A stretch of 64,000 bases of DNA from Saturnia japonica (Eukaryota; Arthropoda; Insecta; Lepidoptera; Saturniidae): contig CM065324.1 of the NCBI GenBank assembly GCA_033032175.1, positions 1,364,001 through 1,428,000 on the forward strand. The letters are read 5' to 3'. Shown here piece after piece: positions 59,301-64,000 of this stretch (its first letter is position 1; the number at the start of each line of letters is the position of its first letter). The notes beneath the pieces were generated by a model, which had not been told where the DNA came from, made no database searches, and worked only from the letters and a program-made list of their open reading frames with translations. A program made the position numbers and the translations under genes.

Positions 59301-62300
59301 ATTTATCGAGTATTGTGTCGACCGTAGAAGCCGGTAGTTTTGAAGCGATAATGACTAAATAGTAGCATGATTAGATACCAAATTCATCGACGTAGATTCT
59401 AATCCTACGAGCTCCAGTTTTCCATTGTGGAAACTCATTTGTACGAGAACCATGCACGTCAAGTGGTCCGGATTACAATATAAATTGTTTAATTTATTGT
59501 TAGTATTTAATTTATACAGCCTATACACCCATCAAATGTCTTAAAGCGTTATCGTATTATCGATTAAATTTACTTTCGACTTAAGTTACGCCACATCTCT
59601 AAAATAAAAAATTAAGACACCTGTCATGTAACTTTTCTTATGATGAACATAGTATAGTCGATAATTTTCTGAGGTAGGGCACAGAGAAATGTGTTTGGAG
59701 ATTTATCTTTACTTGGGGCAGTCCGATTGGTAGAATAACTCCATTCTACAGAAGATTGCAGCCAGGCTCTAAGGCTATCTTGCTTATCACCTTAGTTGAA
59801 TACAAGATAATTTTTAACAAAAAAGATCACCAACTTTAATAATTTTGAAGAATTCCCTGGTGTCTCTTCGAAGTCGTAGGTCCATAACCAATGAAATTAA
59901 AATAGGACGAAAATAAACGAAAAGAATCATCTACATCAGTTCATAAACAAAATAGTTATGCCTGGACATCCATAAAAAAAAATCGAATTGAGAATATTCA
60001 ATTTTTAAGTTGTAAACAAAAAAAAATACTGACATTTCCTCTTGGAAGTGTTCGCTTCGTCGTTTATACCATTCGTGGGGGTGTTACCGTTGAGCTGGAC
60101 CGCGCGGACGAGGGGCGGCGGGGGTTTGGGCTTGGGCGGTGCGTCGATACCCAGCAGCCTGTTGATGCGGTCGCGGTCCGGCGCCGGGAAGTGCTTCTCC
60201 ACCAAAGTTTGGAACACGCCTCTGTACAAATGATTTAATTATTCCGCGTTGAACCTACCGTTAGATCACAACCCTGTTACGTAAATTTTTGTGGTGTATG
60301 TGTGTATATAAATTGTTTCTACGAGGGGTTAGTAATTAATGGTGAATGCAAATTGTGCGATACGTCAATTTATTCCAAGCAACAATGTTACACTGACGTA
60401 TACATTATAATAGTTTATAGACTACTGGAATTCAATTATTATTATTAGCTATACACTAAGAGCCTTAAGGCTGATGCGTGTATTCTATTTCATATTGTTG
60501 AGTGTACTATTTAATAGCCATTAATCATATCATAGAAAAACCCAATACCACTTTGCTCGACCTGGAAATCGAATCCAGAACCTCGAGCATAACAGTCGCG
60601 CATAGGAGCACTAGGCTAATGAGGCAGTTCACATTAAAAAAATATCATAGTATGTACTAACTTAGCGGTGGAGACGAAATCGGAGAGCTCGCCCTCATCC
60701 CTCTCGAGCTGGTCGAGGGTGCGCGCCTCGCCGGTGCTCTGCAGCCCTATAACCACGCACTTTCCGCACTTGACCGCCTCGCGCGCGGTCACTACGACAT
60801 GGTTCACCTGTAATATATATTTTTTATACTACAACAGTGGCCAAACAAGTATACAGCCCGCCTGATGGTAAGCGGCTACCGTAGCCTATGGACGTTTGTA
60901 ATACAATAGGTATAACTAACGCGTTGCCGATCTTGATGCCACTACCGCAAGGAATTGTGGAAACCCTACTCACCTCAATTTAGTAATCGGAGACGACGCG
61001 CAATTAAATATTTAAGACTGAGAAAATTATTTTATTATTTCACCCCCATTTACTCACATAGCCACATGAACACATTATATAAACCACACAACAAAGGGTT
61101 ATTTGGCTGAGACCTTTTATATGTTGGAGATATGACACTTGTCGGATTGCCCCAAGCAGAGAGAATGCTACAAAGAAATTTCTCAATGTCCTACCTCTCT
61201 TAATAATACATATTATGCAGCTTAACAACTAGGGATATACGATATACGTCAATGTTTCAAAACTATTCAATACATAATAGTAAACGATGTCAAATAAATT
61301 AAATATACAATGTATGTATGTATACTATGTATTCTCAAAGTTGACAGCCCTATTAATAACTCACGTGAAACGACTTAGAGATAAGAGTTTTTCACCTGCC
61401 ATGTTATTTTTATTCATAAACTTAAGTTTCTTTGGCTACATATCATTAGTATTGGTGGAATATAGCTAGCTTTGTTATTCTAAACAAGTGAAGTGAATTA
61501 TATAAACTGGAAACAAACATTTTGAGATTTGATGATTTTGATGCATGAGGGAAGATGCATTTGATGCATGCCACAAAAACTCCCTAGATTCTAAGTTCTA
61601 ACAAGGAAGCCACCATCTTGTTAAACCCAGCTTTGAAGATTAGAAAATACAACGAAGGCTTAAAAACATTGGTCCTAGATCAGGGTGCCTCCTTCCATGC
61701 TATATTGACCAAACCTGGACAGTAATGACGCCCTTTCGGTATATAACTTATACTATTTCCATTTATTTATTTTCTTGAAGACAATTCCAATTTGATAGTT
61801 GTAGTGTTGTGACCAAATTAGTAGCAGCTATTTCGGACTTTTTAGTTTTTGACTGGACACTAAACTGTCCAAGGGTTCTCTGTATTTTTTATTTTGGAAC
61901 CATGACTCTATCTCTTTCAATGTTTGTATATAGTTGTGAAACAAACAAACGACAAATATTACTACTTTTAATTTATTATTTCATTTCAAAATAATCATTA
62001 TAGCACGACACAGTTCTGAACGCATCGTAGAACGCGTGATATCCCGAACAGCCAATGAGAGACGTCCGTGGCTCGCGCGGTTCTAGGAACTGAGGTGGCA
62101 TTCTCTGTGATCCGTCGTGCTTGCCTCAGGACACACATGTTATTAAAATAAGTTCATCAGATTGCGTTTCCTTTCTCTTTTCCGCGTGCTATCGGTAGCC
62201 GAGTGAATAGCCCACGCTAAATTATTTAAATTAAATGATCTTTCAACGTAGCGAAATACAATAACTTTCAGGGAAATATTACATTGTAACCTAGCAACAC

Positions 62301-64000
62301 TGTTGTAGTTTTGTAATCAATAACAAATAACACGGAAAATAGTATGTAAACATGCTTTGTTACCTATGAACGATACTCTGTCTTCCTTTTTTGTTTTCGA
62401 TAAGAATTTCTACAGTGTAACTATATACAAGAAGACATATTTTTATATGATAGTAAAACATAAAGTGCCGAAATTGCAAGAATTTTTCTTTGCAAATTTC
62501 TTTGAAATGCAAATAAGAACACTTTCATGTTCTGGCAGGCTCCCTTTGCCTTTTTCAAATCTGTGGCAAGTTTCATCATAGTCGATAAATTTATCGAGTA
62601 TTGTGTCGACCGTAGAAGCCGGTAGTTTTGAAGCGATAATGACTAAATAGTAGCATGATTAGATACCAAATTCATCGACGTAGATTCTAATCCTACGAGC
62701 TCCAGTTTTCCATTGTGGAAACTCATTTGTACGAGAACCATGCACGTCAAGTGGTCCGGATTACAATATAAATTGTTTAATTTATTGTTAGTATTTAATT
62801 TATACAGCCTATACACCCATCAAATGTCTTAAAGCGTTATCGTATTATCGATTAAATTTACTTTCGACTTAAGTTACGCCACATCTCTAAAATAAAAAAT
62901 TAAGACACCTGTCATGTAACTTTTCTTATGATGAACATAGTATAGTCGATAATTTTCTGAGGTAGGGCACAGAGAAATGTGTTTGGAGATTTATCTTTAC
63001 TTGGGGCAGTCCGATTGGTAGAATAACTCCATTCTACAGAAGATTGCAGCCAGGCTCTAAGGCTTCTTGCTTATCACCTTAGTTGAATACAAGATAATTT
63101 TTAACAAAAAAGATCACCAACTTTAATAATTTTGAAGAATTCCCTGGTGTCTCTTCGAAGTCGTAGGTCCATAACCAATGAAATTAAAATAGGACGAAAA
63201 TAAACGAAAAGAATCATCTACATCAGTTCATAAACAAAATAGTTATGCCTGGACATCCATAAAAAAAAATCGAATTGAGAATATTCAATTTTTAAGTTGT
63301 AAAAAAAAAAAATACTGACATTTCCTCTTGGAAGTGTTCGCTTCGTCGTTTATACCATTCGTGGGGGTGTTACCGTTGAGCTGGACCGCGCGGACGAGGG
63401 GCGGCGGGGGTTTGGGCTTGGGCGGTGCGTCGATACCCAGCAGCCTGTTGATGCGGTCGCGGTCCGGCGCCGGGAAGTGCTTCTCCACCAAAGTTTGGAA
63501 CACGCCTCTGTACAAATGATTTAATTATTCCGCGTTGAACCTACCGTTAGATCACAACCCTGTTACGTAAATTTTTGTGGTGTATGTGTGTATATAAATT
63601 GTTTCTACGAGGGGTTAGTAATTAATGGTGAATGCAAATTGTGCGATACGTCAATTTATTCCAAGCAACAATGTTACACTGACGTATACATTATAATAGT
63701 TTATAGACTACTGGAATTCAATTATTATTATTAGCTATACACTAAGAGCCTTAAGGCTGATGCGTGTATTCTATTTCATATTGTTGAGTGTACTATTTAA
63801 TAGCCATTAATCATATCATAGAAAAACCCAATACCACTTTGCTCGACCTGGAAATCGAATCCAGAACCTCGAGCATAACAGTCGCGCATAGGAGCACTAG
63901 GCTAATGAGGCAGTTCACATTAAAAAAATATCATAGTATGTACTAACTTAGCGGTGGAGACGAAATCGGAGAGCTCGCCCTCATCCCTCTCGAGCTGGTC
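41198..64000 (-). CDS. sno: strawberry notch (SBNO) 3' part: helicase C-lobe to C-terminus, 15 exons plus duplicates
   Basis: Each exon matches SBNO1 family wording in order: [119 protein letters not shown] (helicase motif VI), [63 protein letters not shown]. All splice phases agree; counted once the 15 exons total 2391 bases, 796 codons plus TGA. Strawberry notch is a nuclear DEAD/H-type helicase-like regulator that acts with Notch and EGFR signalling in Drosophila. The N-terminal lobe with the ATP-binding motifs lies beyond 64000. Oddities: the acidic and lysine-rich linker exons are each present twice, and the two most upstream exons are present again at 63.3-64 kb. Introns hold LINE, SINE, MITE and R2 insertions. 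Confidence 0.97.
41305..42933 (-). other. sno last intron with TATCGATA cluster
   Basis: 1.6-kb intron. Three perfect TATCGATA sites (41385, 41408, 41613) lie within 240 bases. This is the DREF/BEAF-type site in Drosophila, so a possible enhancer or boundary. 42480-42540 is GC-richer with no frame. A (CATA)n microsatellite is at 42783-42802. Confidence 0.5.
42934..43081 (-). CDS. sno: sno exon ([11 protein letters not shown])
   Basis: 148 bases, phase 0 in, one base out. Encodes [20 protein letters not shown], then [20 protein letters not shown] and ...GLKIV. Donor GTAG|GTCAGT. Part of the conserved C-terminal SBNO domain. Confidence 0.95.
43118..43285 (-). repeat. Dispersed repeat R2 in sno intron
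   Basis: Inverse copy with 'aaggagttccctggtgtatcttcgaagtc' and 'aaattgggaccacc' blocks. Confidence 0.7.
43615..43789 (-). CDS. sno: sno exon ([11 protein letters not shown])
   Basis: 175 bases. One base completes an Arg codon, then [20 protein letters not shown], ...[20 protein letters not shown]. Matches SBNO1 around its CTHAYWRGNC segment. Donor GAG|GTTATT. Confidence 0.95.
43790..44640 (-). other. sno intron, AT-rich part
   Basis: No exon or recognisable repeat was supported here; the rest of this intron is a LINE. Confidence 0.45.
44650..46135 (-). mobile_element. Non-LTR retrotransposon fragment in sno intron, sense orientation
   Basis: RT palm motifs on the minus strand: [37 protein letters not shown], then MYAYDTKIF where active copies have A-D-D, so one catalytic Asp is replaced by Tyr. 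After a frame break near 45370 the thumb continues ([27 protein letters not shown]). An (AAAT)n tail at 44651-44668 marks the 3' end. The 5' end is truncated at the fingers. Inactive. Confidence 0.88.
44912..46092 (-). pseudogene. Reverse transcriptase remnant of the 44.6-46.1 kb LINE
   Basis: Two frames, 45424-46092 and 44912-45367, cover RT motifs 2-7 and the thumb. It lacks the endonuclease domain, has at least one frameshift, and the catalytic Asp pair is broken. Confidence 0.85.
46236..46420 (-). CDS. sno: sno exon ([18 protein letters not shown])
   Basis: 185 bases from acceptor AACCCCCAG. Encodes [40 protein letters not shown], ending with the first two bases of the Arg codon (donor ACAG|GTATTT). 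Matches SBNO1 'ERGMSWEEATKIWAELTGP' and 'FYLSLQIRNNKKTAIL'. Confidence 0.96.
46421..47006 (-). other. sno intron with GC-rich repeat-like segment
   Basis: 46470-46720 is GC-richer without a consistent frame. 46720-46845 has a 'gaccggcatgacagcagcgaccgtc...ggatacaggcgtgatgg' segment resembling the SINE tail at 19190 and the patch at 16250. Confidence 0.5.
47007..47149 (-). CDS. sno: sno exon ([15 protein letters not shown])
   Basis: 143 bases. Two bases complete an Ala codon, then [20 protein letters not shown], ...[13 protein letters not shown]. Donor GAG|GTACCG. Matches SBNO1 'KNGRYDMGILDLGSGDEKV...GHVELYTISVE'. Confidence 0.96.
47620..47820 (-). mobile_element. LINE 3'-terminal fragment in sno intron
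   Basis: Encodes [20 protein letters not shown] and [12 protein letters not shown], the usual C-terminal end of CR1/Jockey-like ORF2. Only about 60 residues remain. Confidence 0.75.
48189..48300 (-). CDS. sno: sno exon ([15 protein letters not shown])
   Basis: 112 bases, acceptor CATATGCAG, donor CAGG|GTGAGT. Encodes [37 protein letters not shown] plus one base. Near-identical to SBNO1 across FLNRILGM. Confidence 0.97.
48301..49195 (-). other. sno intron with paired CRE-like sites and a fold-back MITE
   Basis: Two TGACGTCA palindromes at 48533 and 48555 are 22 bases apart, near a GCCGC...GCGGC inverted pair. A fold-back element follows at 48648-48792. No exon. Confidence 0.55.
48648..48792. 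mobile_element. 145-bp fold-back MITE
   Basis: Left arm 48648-48684 (AAATATACAATATGTATTAA...GGATCCG) and right arm 48756-48792 are inverted copies over 37 bases with two mismatches. No coding content. Confidence 0.75.
49196..49368 (-). CDS. sno: sno exon ([14 protein letters not shown])
   Basis: 173 bases from acceptor ACAACAG. Encodes [40 protein letters not shown], ...SLDK. Donor AAG|GTACAC. Corresponds to SBNO1 'RNALEIVMKSI...DYPGEFFKDVRQGLIGVG'. Confidence 0.97.
49369..49942 (-). other. sno intron, AT-rich
   Basis: Nothing beyond A/T-rich intron sequence was seen. Confidence 0.5.
49943..50131 (-). CDS. sno: sno exon with helicase motif VI (second half)
   Basis: 189 bases. Begins with the rest of Gly then [40 protein letters not shown], ...FNIDNKYG. 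The R-T-H-R-S-N-Q run is the end of superfamily 2 motif VI as found in SBNO proteins. Donor TATG|GTCAGT. Confidence 0.97.
50132..50980 (-). other. sno intron with R2 copy
   Basis: 50460-50625 is a decayed inverse R2 ('gaggagttcccttgaaag', 'tcggtttata'). 50250-50280 holds a 'catttaaaatcaggtgaaattgtggcc' repeat piece also seen near 32545. Confidence 0.55.
50981..51057 (-). CDS. sno: sno exon ([19 protein letters not shown])
   Basis: 77 bases: acceptor AATTCCAG, one base completes Arg, then [20 protein letters not shown] and AIQQF, donor TTTG|GTAAGT. Carries the first half of motif VI. Confidence 0.97.
51058..51541 (-). other. sno intron, 484 bp
   Basis: Contains a plus-strand open frame (51053-51469) that overlaps the exon edge and has no features of its own. 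'caaaaacggctgaacggatttatctta' at 51297 is an RTE-like tail piece. Confidence 0.5.
51542..51732 (-). CDS. sno: sno exon ([14 protein letters not shown])
   Basis: 191 bases. [63 protein letters not shown]. Core of the helicase C-terminal lobe; the [11 protein letters not shown] block is nearly invariant in SBNO. Donor GGAG|GTAAAG. Confidence 0.98.
51733..52478 (-). other. sno intron, AT-rich
   Basis: No exon or repeat was supported on either strand. Confidence 0.5.
52479..52639 (-). CDS. sno: sno exon ([15 protein letters not shown])
   Basis: 161 bases. Two bases complete Gly, then [53 protein letters not shown]. Donor GAG|GTACGT. Lies just downstream of the duplicated block and is itself single-copy. 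Confidence 0.97.
52917..53126 (-). CDS. sno: sno lysine-rich exon, copy 1
   Basis: 210 bases, enters and leaves in the same phase, so it can be added or skipped without a frame change. Encodes [40 protein letters not shown], ...TNGLYL. Corresponds to the 'DPWLIRK...KKKKK' linker of SBNO1. The protein is identical to the copy at 55290-55499. Confidence 0.93.
53626..53811 (-). CDS. sno: sno acidic exon, copy 1
   Basis: 186 bases, phase-symmetric. Encodes [60 protein letters not shown] plus D and one base. Matches the Ser/Asp-rich linker of SBNO1 that contains 'DFNPF'. The differences from the 57651-57836 copy are silent. Confidence 0.93.
54213..54432 (+). repeat. R2 repeat in duplicated block, copy 1
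   Basis: Starts GACTTCAAAAAAATACAAGG; equivalent to 58251-58481 but lacks the 'gatagggtatacctc' part, a small deletion between copies. Confidence 0.75.
55017..55072. repeat. (TTA)n microsatellite at the duplication junction
   Basis: About 56 bases of imperfect TTA/ATT repeats lie exactly between the end of copy 1 and the start of copy 2. Confidence 0.9.
55290..55499 (-). CDS. sno: sno lysine-rich exon, copy 2
   Basis: 210 bases with intact splice sites (acceptor TTTCCTTCAG, donor CTAG|GTGCGT). Same protein as copy 1; the nucleotide differences seen are silent. Confidence 0.93.
55821..57357 (+). pseudogene. LINE ORF2 C-terminal part: RT thumb and RNase H, one frameshift
   Basis: 55821-56339 encodes the RT thumb ([19 protein letters not shown]). 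The frame shifts once in the overlap at 56320-56339 and continues to 57357. RNase H residues in the second frame: Asp67 (YTDGS), Glu108, Asp126 (LTDSKSA), Asp182 (HADLLA). A C-x2-C-x7-H-x4-C cluster ([17 protein letters not shown]) follows. All four RNase H acidic residues remain, so the insertion is young. Confidence 0.9.
55821..57471 (+). mobile_element. 5'-truncated LINE (I/Jockey-like with RNase H), antisense to sno
   Basis: Inserted in the intron between the duplicated exons; absent from the equivalent place at about 53420. It begins within the end of the RT domain ([14 protein letters not shown]) and ends with a poly(A) run at 57455-57470 after 'aataaagag'. Loss of the 5' part and a 3' poly(A) are the signature of target-primed reverse transcription. 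Confidence 0.92.
57651..57836 (-). CDS. sno: sno acidic exon, copy 2
   Basis: 186 bases, acceptor TTGCCCACAG, donor GATG|GTATGC. Encodes the same residues as copy 1. It is the copy directly downstream of the 60034 exon, to which it joins through T|TG (Leu). Confidence 0.94.
58251..58481 (+). repeat. R2 repeat in duplicated block, copy 2
   Basis: Starts GACTTCAAAAAAATACAAGG and includes the 'ttggatagggtatacctcaaag' part missing from copy 1. Confidence 0.75.
59808..60005 (-). repeat. R2 repeat, inverse copy in sno intron
   Basis: Contains 'gaattccctggtgtctcttcgaagtc' and 'atcagttcataaacaaa'. Repeated at 63098-63295 as part of the larger duplication. Confidence 0.7.
60034..60221 (-). CDS. sno: sno exon ([18 protein letters not shown]), copy 1
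   Basis: 188 bases: acceptor TTTGTACAG, one base completes Lys, then [40 protein letters not shown], ...EANTSKRK, donor AAAT|GTCAGT. Matches SBNO1 '[25 protein letters not shown]'. The donor is set by phase with the acidic exon. Confidence 0.96.
60470..60629 (-). repeat. tRNA-derived SINE head, inverse copy
   Basis: Inverse of the 18940 SINE: starts ACTGCCTCATTAGCCTAGTG on the minus strand, with a B-box-like GGATTCGATTTCC at about 60563. Confidence 0.75.
60662..60807 (-). CDS. sno: sno exon ([19 protein letters not shown]), copy 1
   Basis: 146 bases, phase 0 in, two bases out. Encodes [48 protein letters not shown] and the start of Lys. Acceptor ATATTACAG, donor TAA|GTTAGT. Matches SBNO1 '[18 protein letters not shown]...ELNDFVSTAKG'. 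Confidence 0.96.
60808..61814 (-). other. Sequence between the two sno repeat copies
   Basis: 60845-60915 is a repeat tail ('cctgatggtaagcggctacc'). 61573-61672 is an R3 copy. No exon was found; a normal sno gene would have its next upstream exon here or beyond, but none matches. Confidence 0.55.
63098..63295 (-). repeat. R2 repeat, inverse copy (duplicate of 59808-60005)
   Basis: Same sequence and position relative to the neighbouring exon as the 59808 copy. Confidence 0.7.
63320..63507 (-). CDS. sno: sno exon ([18 protein letters not shown]), copy 2
   Basis: 188 bases, same protein as 60034-60221, splice sites intact. If spliced to the next downstream exon in order (60807) the phase is wrong (one base left over against phase 0), so both copies cannot be read in series. 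Confidence 0.93.
63756..63915 (-). repeat. tRNA-derived SINE head, duplicate of 60470-60629
   Basis: Identical arrangement in the second repeat copy. Confidence 0.72.
63948..64000 (-). CDS. sno: sno exon ([19 protein letters not shown]), copy 2, partial
   Basis: The last 53 bases of a second copy of the 60662 exon, with the same TAA|GTTAGT donor; the rest lies beyond the window. Confidence 0.92.

Larger units (their letters stand above)
58523..60714. repeat. Second sno duplication, copy 1 (matches 61815-64000)
   Basis: Starts 'aaattagtagcagctattt'. The two copies are almost identical over 2.19 kb; the differences noticed are small indels (for example aagagacact/aagaacact, ttctcaaat/ttcaaat, ggctatcttg/ggcttcttg and an A-run length). 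Confidence 0.95.
61815..64000. repeat. Second sno duplication, copy 2 (matches 58523-60714), runs off the window
   Basis: Offset 3292 bases at the start and 3286 at the end. Includes a second copy of the 60034 exon, the SINE, the R2 and part of the 60662 exon. Confidence 0.95.

Overview
The window reads as nuclear DNA of a moth or butterfly. It is AT-rich, its genes are split by short introns, and its repeats have a lepidopteran look: tRNA-derived SINEs, R1 copies opening CTAGCTGTGCCCG, R2 copies built around GACTTCAAAAAA, and CR1/RTE/I-type LINE tails. No bacterial features, CRISPR arrays, rRNA genes or tRNA genes were seen.

Three host loci are supported. (1) 885-2141 (+): the 3'-terminal coding exon of a gene I do not recognise, with an acidic, serine-rich first half and a basic second half. 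(2) 17968-24267 (-): a three-exon, 107-residue protein that I identify as the kinetochore subunit SKA2. This rests on an ungapped coiled-coil match and on splice phases that agree at both junctions. Its 14-codon first exon occurs twice, at 24.2 and 30.4 kb, around a degraded gypsy/errantivirus-type element. (3) 41198-64000 (-): the 3' part of strawberry notch (sno/SBNO), 15 exons and 796 codons plus stop if each exon is counted once. It runs from just after the N-terminal helicase lobe, through the helicase C-terminal lobe, to the stop codon. The 5' part lies beyond 64000. A fourth candidate at 32618-33457 (+) has two equal-length 57-bp exons that both splice in frame to a common exon.

The main structural theme is local duplication. 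The sno acidic exon and lysine-rich exon are each present twice, at 52.7-55.0 and 55.1-59.1 kb, with silent differences only. A 1.65-kb LINE sits in just one of these copies. A further block, 58.5-60.7 kb, is repeated at 61.8-64.0 kb with almost only 1-3 base indels. The SKA2 first-exon block is duplicated too. Differences of this kind, plus a splice-phase clash in the sno repeat, fit allelic haplotypes placed end to end in an assembly at least as well as true gene duplication. Read depth would decide.

Layout: 1-2.4 kb R1 repeat, terminal exon, R2 repeat; 2.4-13.8 kb mostly AT-rich non-coding DNA with one LINE fragment (5.0-5.9 kb) and two small ORFs near 11.2-11.8 kb; 13.86-16.05 kb dead Tc1 element with a nested R1; 16-31 kb SKA2 with SINE, retroelement and LTR copies; 31.4-41 kb candidate two-exon gene, LINE tail, R1, pogo remnant and a small hAT-like MITE; 41.2-64 kb sno with LINEs and MITEs in its introns.
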